64,000 nt of DNA, taken from assembly GCA_947259165.1 (NCBI GenBank), contig CAMYKY010000001.1:35303-99302 (forward strand). The letters run 5' to 3'. This document shows positions 18,180-27,066 of this stretch, piece after piece (position 1 is the stretch's first letter; each line of letters starts with the position of its first letter). The notes beneath the pieces are model-generated. The model was given only the letters and a program-made list of their open reading frames with translations, did not search any database and was not told where the DNA came from. Both the position numbers and the translations under genes were made by a program. Origin of the DNA: an uncultured Acidobacteriota bacterium (GTDB lineage: Bacteria; Acidobacteriota; Vicinamibacteria; Marinacidobacterales; SMYC01).

Positions 18180-18317
18180 ACCCTCCCTCTCCCTCCGAAT
18201 GGGGGGAGAGGGCCTGGGGTGAGGGGGATGTCCAGGAGAGCAAAGCTCACCCTCCCTCTCCCTCCGAATGGGGGGAGAGGGCCTGGGGTGAGGGGGATGT
18301 CCAGGAGAGCAAAGCTC
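18180..18317. repeat. Two perfect 69-bp tandem copies of a palindromic REP-like element
   Basis: Copies at 18180-18248 and 18249-18317 are identical. Each holds a strong palindromic core (CCCTCTCC, a short centre, then GGAGAGGG) followed by CCTGGGGTGAGGGGGATGTC. The pair is bounded by GACGAGC/GCTCGTC inverted motifs. A third, slightly diverged copy lies near 35352-35404, and a fragment in opposite orientation near 35549-35600. The pattern fits an intergenic repeat family, not CRISPR: units are contiguous with no spacers. Confidence 0.85.
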
Positions 18318-18327
18318 GTCGGTCTAT

Positions 18328-19038
18328 TCATCTGACTACCTGCTCCGTGCCTGAGGCTTTTGCGGCTCGCGGGCCAAACAACGCCGTCCCGACGCGAACG
18401 AGCGTCGCGCCTTCTTCAATGGCAACTTCGAAATCGTGGCTCATTCCCATGGACAGCTCGCTTCCCAAAAGGCCGCGCTGTTGACCTTCGCTCGAGAGCT
18501 CGCGCAGACGACGAAAGTAAGGGCGCACCTCCTCCGCATCGTCGAAAAAGGGTGGGAGCACCATTAGGCCATCAACGCTGAGATGGGAGCACTTGTCGAG
18601 CTGTTCGAGCGTCGGGAGGAGCTGGTCCTCCGGAAGGCCGTGTTTCGTTTCTTCACCGGCAAGGTCGACTTGGACGAGCACTGACTGTACTTTGTCCTGC
18701 TCCGCCGCAAGGCGGTCGATGCGTTGCCCGATTGCGGCGCTATCAACGCTATGAATGACGTCGATGATCTCCACCGCCTTTTTCGCTTTGTTCTTTTGCA
18801 GGTGACCCACGAGATGCCAGCGCACCGGCGCATCGAACGCAGGTTTCTTGGCCTCGGCCTCCTGGATCTTGTTCTCGCCCACATCCGTGGCACCGGCCTC
18901 AACGGCCTGGCTCATCTCCTCGACAGAGCGTGTCTTCGTCACCGCCACGAGTTTTACCGACGCCGTATCGCGCCCGGCTCGGTCCAGGGCTTGGTCCATG
19001 CGGTCACGAATCTCCTCGAAACGCGCTGGAATGTCCAT
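18328..19038 (-). CDS. YggS/PLPBP-family PLP homeostasis protein
   Basis: Single-domain alanine-racemase-like barrel that binds pyridoxal 5'-phosphate and buffers it in the cell, with no known catalytic reaction. The 236-residue protein carries the PLP lysine in LVAVTKTRS (Lys35), the signatures GENKIQEAEAK and WHLVGHLQKNKAK, and the phosphate-binding end LSMGMSHDFEVAIEEGATLVRVGTALFG. The stop lies just inside the edge of the tandem repeat. It is probably the first gene of a unit with divIVA, although the repeat separates the two. Confidence 0.93.
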   Translation of the reverse strand: MDIPARFEEIRDRMDQALDRAGRDTASVKLVAVTKTRSVEEMSQAVEAGATDVGENKIQEAEAKKPAFDAPVRWHLVGHLQKNKAKKAVEIIDVIHSVDSAAIGQRIDRLAAEQDKVQSVLVQVDLAGEETKHGLPEDQLLPTLEQLDKCSHLSVDGLMVLPPFFDDAEEVRPYFRRLRELSSEGQQRGLLGSELSMGMSHDFEVAIEEGATLVRVGTALFGPRAAKASGTEQVVR

Positions 19039-19116
19039 GAGTTGTAGGCTCAGAGAATCAGAAGTCGTTATTGTAGCGCATTTTGGACGCCATGTGGGAA
19101 TTACTCTACGCTTCGA

Positions 19117-19524
19117 TCATTGAAGCTTACGAGCCGACGAGGCTGGCGAATAGGTCGCACTGTAGGTTGGGGCTTCCCAGACTCGAACACGGCGCAAAGA
19201 CACACCGTCAGGAAGCTTCTTCGCCAGCTCTTCGAAGAAGAACCGCGCCATGTTCTCCGTGGTCGGGTTCAACTCGTCAAAGGGCGGCAAATCGTTCAGG
19301 TGTCGGTGATCGTACGGCGCGACGACCTCTTTCAGCCGCTCCTCGAGCTCCAGGAAATCCATGACATAGCCCGACACGGGAAGGGCGTCCGCATCGGTGG
19401 CCACAAACACCTCGACGCGAAAATTATGACCGTGGAGCGGCTCGAGAGGCGCTTTGTAGCCGCGCAGCTGGTGCGACGCGGAGAACATCGTCTCGATCGA
19501 AATCTCGTAGTTAGCTCTCGTCAT
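19117..19524 (-). CDS. 6-pyruvoyltetrahydropterin synthase family protein, PTPS-III-like
   Basis: COG0720 family enzyme (135 residues), T-fold, with zinc ligands His18 (FSASHQL), His31 and His33 (HGHNF). In QueD the residue four before HGH is the catalytic Cys (CxxxHGH). Here that position is Leu, and Glu28 gives ExxHGH. That is the motif described for PTPS-III, which makes 6-hydroxymethyl-dihydropterin and so replaces FolB (dihydroneopterin aldolase) in folate synthesis. The start is the ATG at 19524, which overlaps the end of the dinG-like gene by 14 bases. The substrate assignment is inference from the motif. Confidence 0.8.
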   Translation of the reverse strand: MTRANYEISIETMFSASHQLRGYKAPLEPLHGHNFRVEVFVATDADALPVSGYVMDFLELEERLKEVVAPYDHRHLNDLPPFDELNPTTENMARFFFEELAKKLPDGVSLRRVRVWEAPTYSATYSPASSARKLQ

Positions 19525-21517
19525 CGAAAGACTCAGGAGAAGCTTCGGGGGAAACTTCGAAAAAACGCACGACATCTGCGCGATCGTGCGTCAATCGGAA
19601 GGGCGGCAAGCTCGACACAAATCGCTCCCCGTAGCCGCTCGTGGAGACGCGGCTGTCGAGGACGGCCACGACGCCGCGGTCGGTTCGTGACCGGATGAGG
19701 CGACCGAGACCTTGTTTGAGAGACAGGATTGCCATTGGAACCTGATAATCGGCGAACGCGTTGCCGCCGGTACTCGCGACCAAATCGATGCGTGCGGAAA
19801 CCAGCGGATCGCCCGGTACCGCAAAGGGAAGCTTGTCGACGATGACCAACGAGAGTTGCTCGCCCATGACGTCGACGCCCTCCCAAAAACTCGATGTCGC
19901 CAAGAGCACCGCGCCAGGCGCGGCGCGAAAGTTGTCGAGGAGCTCCGCCCGCGGCGCCTCGCCCTGAACGAACAACGGAAACGGCAGATTTCCTTCTAGC
20001 GCCCGCCGCACCGCGTGCAGGTTGGCGAAACTCGTGAACAGCACGAAGGCGCGACCGCGGCTCGCCATCAACAGCGCTCGAATCTCAGCGACGGCGTTTT
20101 GCAAGAAGGCAGAGTCGCGGGGAGCGGGAAGATGCCGTGGCACGTAGAGCAAAGCTTGTTCTCGATAGTCGAACGGGGACGCCAAGAGCTGACACCGTTC
20201 GGTGCCGACGCCGAGACGGGCACTCATGTACTCGAACGATTCGTCCACGGCCAGCGTTGCACTCGTCATGACGACCGTGCGCTTCTTTGCCAAGAGCGTT
20301 TCTTGGATGAGAGGCGCGACGTGGATCGGTGACGATCGAAGCGCAACAGATCGCTCCCGACTTTCGCACCACGACACCGATTCTGGATCGGCAGCGTCGA
20401 GAATCGTCCGCAGATCGAGCTCAATCTCACCCGTGCGCCGAACGAGGGCGATGGTGAGCTCATCAGGATTTGGGATCCCGCCCAAATCGGCTCGCACTTT
20501 CGTGAGCTGTTTGAGAAGCGCCTCTCGATAACGCTCCTGGGGGGCTGTCGCCGCCCGAGGTCGTATTCGGTAACGCTCATCTTTCGCTCGGTACGTTTCG
20601 AAGAGCTCGTGGGCCACGCTTTTCAGCCGCCGAAGCTCGACGCGCGCCTCGGACAGATGCTTGCCGGTGGCACGGCTGTCCCAGGCAGCCTCGGTATCGC
20701 GGGCGAGCTCCTCGATTCGAACCGTACTGACGACGACCCCAAAATATTGCGTGGCCACACTCTCGAGCTGGTGCGCCTCGTCGAGCACAAGGTAGTCGTA
20801 GTCTGGGATGACCTCTCCGTAGGAGCCCTCGCGAACCATCAGATCGGCGAAGAGGAGATGATGGTTCACGATGATGATGTCGCTTTCGGCGGCGCGCTGG
20901 CGAAGCTTCGTGACGTAGCAACGATCGAACTCCGCACACTCCTTGCCAGTGCAATTCTCGCTCCGGGCGGAAATCCCCTTCCAAAAATCGAGACGGTCGG
21001 GCACCCCCGGAATCTCCGCGCGGTCACCGATCTTGGTCACGCCGGCCCACTGGCGGAGCGAATCGAGATGGCTCGCCTCTTCGAAGAAACGAAACGACGG
21101 CTGCATCGAGAATTGAGCGAAACGGGTCAGGCACAAATAGTTCCCACGCCCCTTCATGAGGCTCGCGGTGAATGGAACTTTCATCGCCTTGCGCAGCAGG
21201 GGAATGTCTTTGTAGAAGAGCTGCTCTTGGAGGTTCTTCGTTCCCGTCGAGATCACCACTCGCTGCCCAGAAAGAACCGCGGGCACCAGATAGGCGAGCG
21301 TTTTTCCCGTCCCGGTCCCCGCCTCCACGAGGAGCTCCCCCCCATCGCGAAAAGCGTCGGCGACCGCACCCGCCATCTGCTGCTGGGACCCACGAGACTC
21401 GTACCCCGGAAGGGCCGCCGCGAGAGGGCCGTTAACGCCCAAAAGACCGACGACGTGGTCTCGGTCCAGTTTTGCGAGGCCTCGCTCCCGCGGGGTGACA
21501 CCGGGGGTTTCTATCAT
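19511..21517 (-). CDS. DinG/XPD-type ATP-dependent DNA helicase with Fe-S cysteines
   Basis: Superfamily 2 helicase of the DinG/YoaA group (668 residues), probably acting on R-loops, forks or damaged DNA. Walker A is AGTGTGKT (66-73). The DEAH box is LVLDEAHQLES, and motif VI is QGLGRLIRSRTDRG. Cys129, Cys189, Cys194 and Cys200 lie between motifs I and II and match a 4Fe-4S domain. The N-terminal segment reads LAALPGYESRGSQQQMA. The 3' end overlaps the PTPS-like gene, so the two are probably co-transcribed. Confidence 0.9.
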   Translation of the reverse strand: MIETPGVTPRERGLAKLDRDHVVGLLGVNGPLAAALPGYESRGSQQQMAGAVADAFRDGGELLVEAGTGTGKTLAYLVPAVLSGQRVVISTGTKNLQEQLFYKDIPLLRKAMKVPFTASLMKGRGNYLCLTRFAQFSMQPSFRFFEEASHLDSLRQWAGVTKIGDRAEIPGVPDRLDFWKGISARSENCTGKECAEFDRCYVTKLRQRAAESDIIIVNHHLLFADLMVREGSYGEVIPDYDYLVLDEAHQLESVATQYFGVVVSTVRIEELARDTEAAWDSRATGKHLSEARVELRRLKSVAHELFETYRAKDERYRIRPRAATAPQERYREALLKQLTKVRADLGGIPNPDELTIALVRRTGEIELDLRTILDAADPESVSWCESRERSVALRSSPIHVAPLIQETLLAKKRTVVMTSATLAVDESFEYMSARLGVGTERCQLLASPFDYREQALLYVPRHLPAPRDSAFLQNAVAEIRALLMASRGRAFVLFTSFANLHAVRRALEGNLPFPLFVQGEAPRAELLDNFRAAPGAVLLATSSFWEGVDVMGEQLSLVIVDKLPFAVPGDPLVSARIDLVASTGGNAFADYQVPMAILSLKQGLGRLIRSRTDRGVVAVLDSRVSTSGYGERFVSSLPPFRLTHDRADVVRFFEVSPEASPESFDDES

Positions 21518-21713
21518 GTTCGCGGACAGTGCTCGACGCGCGGGGGCGCGAAATCCATCACTGTTTTGATCCCCCTCCGCACGCTCGGCTGCTTGTGCTC
21601 ACAAGAAGGTGATCCGTCGAATACCATCCCATATTAAGACGAAATCAGAGGGCCGAATCCTCCCCCGAGCTCTCGATTGCCAGCAACGTGTCACGAGGCC
21701 GCCCCGCGACGCA

Positions 21714-23003
21714 TCATGGGGACGCCGAAGACTCCGCCGTGCCACCCACCGTGTCTGGATACAGGGGGAAATCGGAGGAGAGCTCGCGAACGTCGCCAGC
21801 GACCCGGCCCAGCTCGTCTTCACTGTCACGAGCTCTGAGCGCCCGGGCAATCAAACGCCCAACGCGCTGCATTTCGGGTTCTTTCATACCGCGCGTCGTC
21901 AATGCGGCCGAACCGATGCGGATTCCACTCGCAACGAGAGGCGGCCTCTTGTCGAAGGGAATCACGTTTTTGTTGACAGTGATCTCGGCTTTTTCGAGCG
22001 CGGCCTCGCCCTCTTTGCCGGTAATCTCACTCGCGCCGACGTCGATGAGAAGCAGGTGGTTGTCGGTGCCACCCGAGACCAGCCGGAAGCCCTCCTCGAG
22101 CAGAACCTCTCCAAGAGTCTTCGCATTGAGAACAACCTGCCGGGCATAGTCTTTGAACGAGCTTTGGAGTGCCTCGCGCAGGCACACGGCCTTCGCCGCG
22201 ATGACATGCACGAGTGGCCCGCCCTGAATCCCCGGAAACACCACCCGATTGAGATCCTTTTTGTACTCCTCGCGACACAAAACGAGGCCACCCCTCGGGC
22301 CCCGCAGCGTTTTGTGGGTCGTGGAGGTCACAAAGTCCGAGTGAGGTACCGGGCTCGGATGCTCGCCACCCGCCACGAGGCCCGCGATGTGCGCCATATC
22401 GGTCACCAGCTTGGCGGACACGGAATCGGCAATCTCTCGCATGCGTCCGAAGTCGATAACCCGCGGGTACGCACTCGCGCCCGCCATAAGGATCTTGGGT
22501 CGGTGCTCCTTCGCGAGCGACGCCATCGCGTCGTAGTCAATCTGCTCCGTGGCCTCGAGCACACCGTACGGCACGACCTGATAGAAGCGACCGGAGAAAT
22601 TCAGAGGATGGCCATGCGTCAGGTGGCCGCCATGAGCCAGGTCCATCCCCATAAAAGTGTCGCCCGGCTCGAGAAGCGTCATGAAAACCGCCATATTCGC
22701 CTGGGTTCCGCTATGGGGCTGAACGTTCGCGTGCTCGGCGCCGAATAGCTCAGTGGCACGCGCGATCGCGAGTCGCTCGACGACGTCGACGAGCTGGCAT
22801 CCGCCGTAGTACCGACGACCCGGGTAGCCCTCGGCGTACTTGTTGGTGAACACCGAGCCCGTCGCCTCGAGAACGGCCGGGCTCGTAAAATTTTCGGACG
22901 CAATGAGCTCGAGACCGTCGGACTGCCGTCTCAGCTCGGCCGAGACGGCTTCGCCAATCTCTGGGTCCACGTCGCGCAGCGATCCGCCAAAAGTCGTCAA
23001 CAT
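21714..23003 (-). CDS. glyA: Serine hydroxymethyltransferase
   Basis: PLP enzyme that converts serine and tetrahydrofolate to glycine and methylene-tetrahydrofolate. The 429-residue protein has the [20 protein letters not shown] start, [15 protein letters not shown], the PLP lysine Lys231 in [13 protein letters not shown], and [12 protein letters not shown]. The C-terminus is slightly extended with an acidic, Ser-rich tail. The gene is divergent from grpE across a 134-base gap. The gap holds GTGGCA (23026-23031) facing TGCCAC (23038-23043), a possible shared control site. Confidence 0.96.
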   Translation of the reverse strand: MLTTFGGSLRDVDPEIGEAVSAELRRQSDGLELIASENFTSPAVLEATGSVFTNKYAEGYPGRRYYGGCQLVDVVERLAIARATELFGAEHANVQPHSGTQANMAVFMTLLEPGDTFMGMDLAHGGHLTHGHPLNFSGRFYQVVPYGVLEATEQIDYDAMASLAKEHRPKILMAGASAYPRVIDFGRMREIADSVSAKLVTDMAHIAGLVAGGEHPSPVPHSDFVTSTTHKTLRGPRGGLVLCREEYKKDLNRVVFPGIQGGPLVHVIAAKAVCLREALQSSFKDYARQVVLNAKTLGEVLLEEGFRLVSGGTDNHLLLIDVGASEITGKEGEAALEKAEITVNKNVIPFDKRPPLVASGIRIGSAALTTRGMKEPEMQRVGRLIARALRARDSEDELGRVAGDVRELSSDFPLYPDTVGGTAESSASP

Positions 23004-23137
23004 TTCGAGCCTATCTTAGCGGGACGTGGCATTGGGGTGCCACTATCACATATGCCTGAATTCGTGTAAACTAATAGTGTTTTCTCAGTCAAAGGACAAT
23101 CTTCGCCTACGCCCGGAAGCCCTGGGAGTCGTTGAGC

Positions 23138-23986
23138 TTGGAAAAACAAAAAGACGAGGTCCCAGCGGACAATCCCGAAATGCCAGACCCCGCAAAGACG
23201 CGGCCTGAAGTGTCCGCAATCCCAGAGGAAGCCGAGATCATCGAGATCGTCGATGAGGGCGCTCCGCCGGAACTTCCCGAGCCCATCCTACCGCTCGAGC
23301 CGCCCCGACGCGTGGACTCTAGCTTTCCCAAGGAAGCGCTCGATCAGATTCGAACGCTCAAAGGCCAGCTCGAGCGCAAAGACAAACAAATCGAGCAAGT
23401 TATGGAGGCCTACCGTTCGAAGAAATCCGAAACGGAGAAACTTCGTGACCGTATCGAGAAGACCGAGCGCCGTCGGTTCGAGCAATCCAAAGGAGATTTC
23501 ATCGCTCGATTCGTCGAGGTCCTCGACAACCTGGACCGGGCGATCGACTCCATCGAGCAAAGCTTCGACGCGGATTCCGTTCTCCAGGGCATCATGCTCG
23601 TTCGTTCGAGGCTCGTCCAACTGTTGAAAACAGAGGGCCTGGAAAAGATCTTCGTCCGCGGGCAGCCGTTCGATCCCATGCACAGCGAAGCTGCCGAAAT
23701 GGAAGGCGTGCCCGACGAGGAGCACGACGGCGTCGTCCTCAAGGAGCTCCAACCCGGCTACATGCTCAAGGGATCGCTTCTGCGTGCAGCTCGGGTCGTT
23801 GTGGGCCAATTCGGCGCTGACGCGGCCGCGGCCGCGGCCAACAGCGAAGCCACGACCGAAACAAGCGCGCCCACGGTCGAGCTGGCCGAGATTAACGAAA
23901 GTGCCGACGGCGAAAGCTGGGAGACCGACGAAAGCCCCCCCGAGCTCGAGTTCAGTGACGACGGGCTGGATTTCAGTAACGAGTAA
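23138..23986 (+). CDS. grpE: Nucleotide exchange factor GrpE, long form
   Basis: Co-chaperone that releases ADP from DnaK. The conserved core includes a long N-terminal coiled coil (about residues 65-115), GDFIARFVEVLDNLDRAID, and the beta-wing segment RGQPFDPMHSEAAEMEGVPD with GYMLKGSLLRAARVVVG. The protein (282 residues) is longer than most GrpE. It has an acidic Pro-rich N-terminus and an acidic C-terminal tail of about 55 residues. No ATG fits. TTG at 23138 is preferred because GGGAG lies nine bases upstream; TTG at 23132 is the alternative. dnaK and dnaJ are not adjacent. Confidence 0.9.
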   Translation: MEKQKDEVPADNPEMPDPAKTRPEVSAIPEEAEIIEIVDEGAPPELPEPILPLEPPRRVDSSFPKEALDQIRTLKGQLERKDKQIEQVMEAYRSKKSETEKLRDRIEKTERRRFEQSKGDFIARFVEVLDNLDRAIDSIEQSFDADSVLQGIMLVRSRLVQLLKTEGLEKIFVRGQPFDPMHSEAAEMEGVPDEEHDGVVLKELQPGYMLKGSLLRAARVVVGQFGADAAAAAANSEATTETSAPTVELAEINESADGESWETDESPPELEFSDDGLDFSNE

Positions 23987-24033
23987 AACGGCTTGCGGCA
24001 TTGGGCATTCGGTCGCCGCTAGTCGAGCCTCTC

Positions 24034-26001
24034 TCACCTTTTCTCCAGGTTGAGTCGGTACAGACGGATCGCGGTATCTCGGTGGCGGCGGTTCAGTCTC
24101 GTCAACTCCTCATATTTGAGTACCAGTTGATTTAGGCCCGGCCTCAGCGTTTGGGCCGGCATCGACCAACGGTGGGTTTCGCGCTCGGATTTGTAGCTCA
24201 GCTCACCCAGATCATTCCCGTTCAACGTCAGCGTCAAACCTCCAGCAGCGCCAGCAGCGCCGATTATCAGCTCGGCGCTCAGGTCACTTACCTCGTCGAG
24301 GATAAAGAAGATCTCCGACTCATCGCCGCGAGACAGACGCGACGTCTCGAAGGCGCCGGGAGTTGGCGGGTACCAACCCTCACCGAAGTTGGCCAAATCT
24401 CCGGCGCCCATTGAGGCGCGCTTGCGGTTGCGTGGGAAGGTGCTCGGCATCAGAGTTTCGCGCTCCGGGACCTGGTACACAACGATCCGGTCCCCAAGAG
24501 CTCCATCGTTGTCGAACCGGGCGACCTCGCGCAGCCCGCGAGTCGAGAGCACAGGAGGGTAGCCGGACACCAGCACCCAATCGAAGTTCCCAACGAATTG
24601 TTTCTCTTCGACACCTATCCGATGGACTCGATAGGACTCTGGATCGAGGCGCGGCGTGTTTTGGTCTTCGAGCACACGGCTACCAACCGGCAGATTCGAC
24701 ACTACCCACGCAGCCGCATCTTCAGCGGGCGTTTGCCGGTGCACACGGCGCCAGAGGTCGAACGACCCCATCAACGGCCCGGCGACGAAGGCGAGCCCTA
24801 AAGCCACGCGCGCCCACGTCGGGATCCGGTGCGACGCGCGATCGAAAGCGTCGGCAGCGAGAAGAGAAATCGCGGGGAGCAGCACAAGCGCGTGCCGCGG
24901 GTAGGAGCGATCGAACAAAGAGAACACGAACCAGTAGCTCACCGGATACGCGAGCAACACGAGGAGCCTCTTGTCGAGCAGAGTGAGGGCTCTGGCCGAT
25001 GCTCCTAACGCGGCCAGCGCTGCAACGATTCCAACACCTCGAGTTGCATCCTGCAGGGAGAGCTCGAGCGGAGCGTTGAGTTGTGCGGCCTGGTAGTAGC
25101 CCACATGCATCGATAAACCGCGAACGAAGGCCGACGCGTTTAAAAGGGTGTAGGGGCTCGCCACCAGGAAGGTCACGCCCGAAAGAGCGAGACCCCACAA
25201 CCAAGCAACGAGATCACGACGCGGGTTTGGACCCAAAAGCCAAGCGAGAAAGAACGGTCCGAGCGCAAAAACACCGGTGTATTTGATCGCGGTCGCGAGT
25301 CCGACGGAGGCTCCAGCGAGCAAGTACGCGGCGCGGGTCCTCGATCCCGACGGCTCCAACAAGCGCAGCGACACCATCAGTGACGCGCTCACGAATAGCA
25401 TGAGCATTAGATCCGGGTTGACCACCGCCGATTCGCGAAACGCGAGCGGCGACAGCGCGACCAAACTCCCAGCCAACGCAGCGCTCGGCAACGACATGAA
25501 CGCTCGGCCGATCCAAAAGACAAATCCCGCGGCGAACACTCCGGCGGTTAACGTCATCAGACGTGCACCCAGATAGAACCCCGCGCGAGGAAGCTCCGGG
25601 ATGGCTCGACCCGTGGCCACCATGTGGGCCTTTGCCGGCAGCATCTGCAAGTAGAAATGCAGCCCCGGGTAGCCCGGATGACGATGGTCCCAATCACCCA
25701 TCCGAATCATCTCGAGCACGTTCTCAACGACTTCGCCTTCGTCCGGGCCTGCGTAATGCTCGACGTCGTGCAACGCGATCGGCCACCTCAGGACGAGTGC
25801 CAAGACGATCCCGGTCGCGCTCAGCCCAGCTGCCGCACGGGTCGAGACCGACGACGCCGACACGGGTGCGACCGTGATTGGGAGTTTCTTCCGGTAGACA
25901 CCGGCAAGCCATAGCGCGAGGCCACCGAGCGAAGCGAGATAGCCCCCTGCGCCGGTAACAAGCGCCACCAGAAGCAGCGCCGAGGCTACCGCAAGCAGCA
26001 T
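24034..26001 (-). CDS. GT-C fold glycosyltransferase (GT39/ArnT-like), polytopic
   Basis: Integral membrane protein (655 residues) with about 11-12 membrane segments over residues 1-420 and a soluble C-terminal beta-rich domain. An acidic pair in the first loop (HYAGPDEGEVVENVLEM) followed by HPGYPGLHFYLQMLP is typical of PMT/ArnT-type enzymes that use polyprenyl-phosphate sugars. The C-terminal part (about 540-655) looks like a carbohydrate-binding sandwich. The gene ends the reverse run with the two GDP-sugar SDR genes and lptD, so a role in glycosylating an envelope component is likely. Donor and acceptor are unknown. Confidence 0.75.
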   Translation of the reverse strand: MLLAVASALLLVALVTGAGGYLASLGGLALWLAGVYRKKLPITVAPVSASSVSTRAAAGLSATGIVLALVLRWPIALHDVEHYAGPDEGEVVENVLEMIRMGDWDHRHPGYPGLHFYLQMLPAKAHMVATGRAIPELPRAGFYLGARLMTLTAGVFAAGFVFWIGRAFMSLPSAALAGSLVALSPLAFRESAVVNPDLMLMLFVSASLMVSLRLLEPSGSRTRAAYLLAGASVGLATAIKYTGVFALGPFFLAWLLGPNPRRDLVAWLWGLALSGVTFLVASPYTLLNASAFVRGLSMHVGYYQAAQLNAPLELSLQDATRGVGIVAALAALGASARALTLLDKRLLVLLAYPVSYWFVFSLFDRSYPRHALVLLPAISLLAADAFDRASHRIPTWARVALGLAFVAGPLMGSFDLWRRVHRQTPAEDAAAWVVSNLPVGSRVLEDQNTPRLDPESYRVHRIGVEEKQFVGNFDWVLVSGYPPVLSTRGLREVARFDNDGALGDRIVVYQVPERETLMPSTFPRNRKRASMGAGDLANFGEGWYPPTPGAFETSRLSRGDESEIFFILDEVSDLSAELIIGAAGAAGGLTLTLNGNDLGELSYKSERETHRWSMPAQTLRPGLNQLVLKYEELTRLNRRHRDTAIRLYRLNLEKR

Positions 26002-26005
26002 CGAA

Positions 26006-26953
26006 CTATTCTCTGCGACGCCAATCGTTTAGTAAATCTTCGAGGGTTTCTTTGAGCGAAAAACGAGGTGCCCACCCCGTGTCGGCAAGAAGACGGCTGA
26101 CGTCTCCCACGACCAACGGGGCATCGAGCGCATGGTAGCGCTCGGGATCGACCTTCACTTCCACGTGCACGGTTGAAAGCTCGATGAGCGTGTCGAGCAC
26201 TTCCTGGATCGAAACCGCCTCGCCGCGGCCCACGTTGTAGGCCCGCCCCGGCTCGCCACTCTCGACGATCGCGGAATACGCGCACGCGACGTCGCGCACA
26301 TCCAGAAAATCGCGCCGGGCGGAAAGGTTCCCGACGTGGATCTCTGGAGCCCTCGCGCCTTTTTCGACTTCGGCGACCTGACGTGCAAAGCTAGAACAAA
26401 CGTACACGTCCGCCTGTCCAGGCCCAGTGTGGTTGAACGAGCGCGTCCAAAAGACCGGCAGCCCCCCAGAAAGGAAATAACTCTGGCCGAGGAGCTCCTG
26501 AGACGCTTTGCTGACCGAATAAGGTGTCAATGGTTTCTGGTCGCGGTCTTCGGAAATGGGCTGCTCGGTCTCGTCTACTTTCCCGTACTGCTGAGCCGAC
26601 CCGACGAGGAGAACCTTGGGAGCAGCCCCGGTCGCTTTTGCAGCCTCCAAAAGGTTCTGCGTTCCCAGAATATTGGTCTCGAGGGTCTTGCGTGCATATT
26701 TCAAAGAACTCTCGGGATTGGAAAACGCCGCCAGGTGATAGATCGCATCCGGTGCGAGCCGCGCCACCGCGCCACCGAGCGCATTGTCATCGAGAAGGTC
26801 CGCCCCTTCGATTACGTCGACGCCGTCCAACGAGATCCCGTCGTGATAGTCGTTCGGGTGCACGAGTCCCAACACGTCGTGACCGATATGTTTCAACTGA
26901 TACGTGAGATGACGGCCGACAAACCCGGCCGCACCGGTTACCAGACAACGCAC
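26006..26953 (-). CDS. GDP-6-deoxy-4-keto-mannose reductase-like SDR (Rmd-like)
   Basis: Extended short-chain dehydrogenase (315 residues). It has the NAD(P) motif VTGAAGFVGRHL, catalytic SAQQYG and YSVSK, and the sugar-binding segment TRSFNHTGPGQADVYVCSSF, which is typical of Rmd and Gmd relatives. Rmd reduces GDP-4-keto-6-deoxymannose to GDP-D-rhamnose. The upstream neighbour on this strand is a Gmd-like dehydratase, which supports a two-step GDP-rhamnose pathway. The exact sugar product is inference. Confidence 0.75.
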   Translation of the reverse strand: MRCLVTGAAGFVGRHLTYQLKHIGHDVLGLVHPNDYHDGISLDGVDVIEGADLLDDNALGGAVARLAPDAIYHLAAFSNPESSLKYARKTLETNILGTQNLLEAAKATGAAPKVLLVGSAQQYGKVDETEQPISEDRDQKPLTPYSVSKASQELLGQSYFLSGGLPVFWTRSFNHTGPGQADVYVCSSFARQVAEVEKGARAPEIHVGNLSARRDFLDVRDVACAYSAIVESGEPGRAYNVGRGEAVSIQEVLDTLIELSTVHVEVKVDPERYHALDAPLVVGDVSRLLADTGWAPRFSLKETLEDLLNDWRRRE

Positions 26954-27066
26954 CTAACGTCCTGCCCCAGAAGTCCAGAACATGAATCCCGGATATACCC
27001 TCGTCTCCACGCCTCGCCAGCGAACAAATTGACCTAGAGCTTCATGCCAACTTATGAGGCAGTCCA

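Noticed and set aside
18180..18317. CRISPR array
   Set aside because: Only two contiguous identical 69-base units with no spacers, plus dispersed copies elsewhere; it is a REP-type repeat.
20609..21637. 342-residue + strand frame opposite the dinG-like gene
   Set aside because: Lies antisense to a complete DinG-type helicase with all motifs; the peptide has no family features and its codons mirror the reverse gene.
21609..22748. 379-residue + strand frame opposite glyA
   Set aside because: Antisense shadow of glyA in G+C-rich DNA; no recognisable domain.
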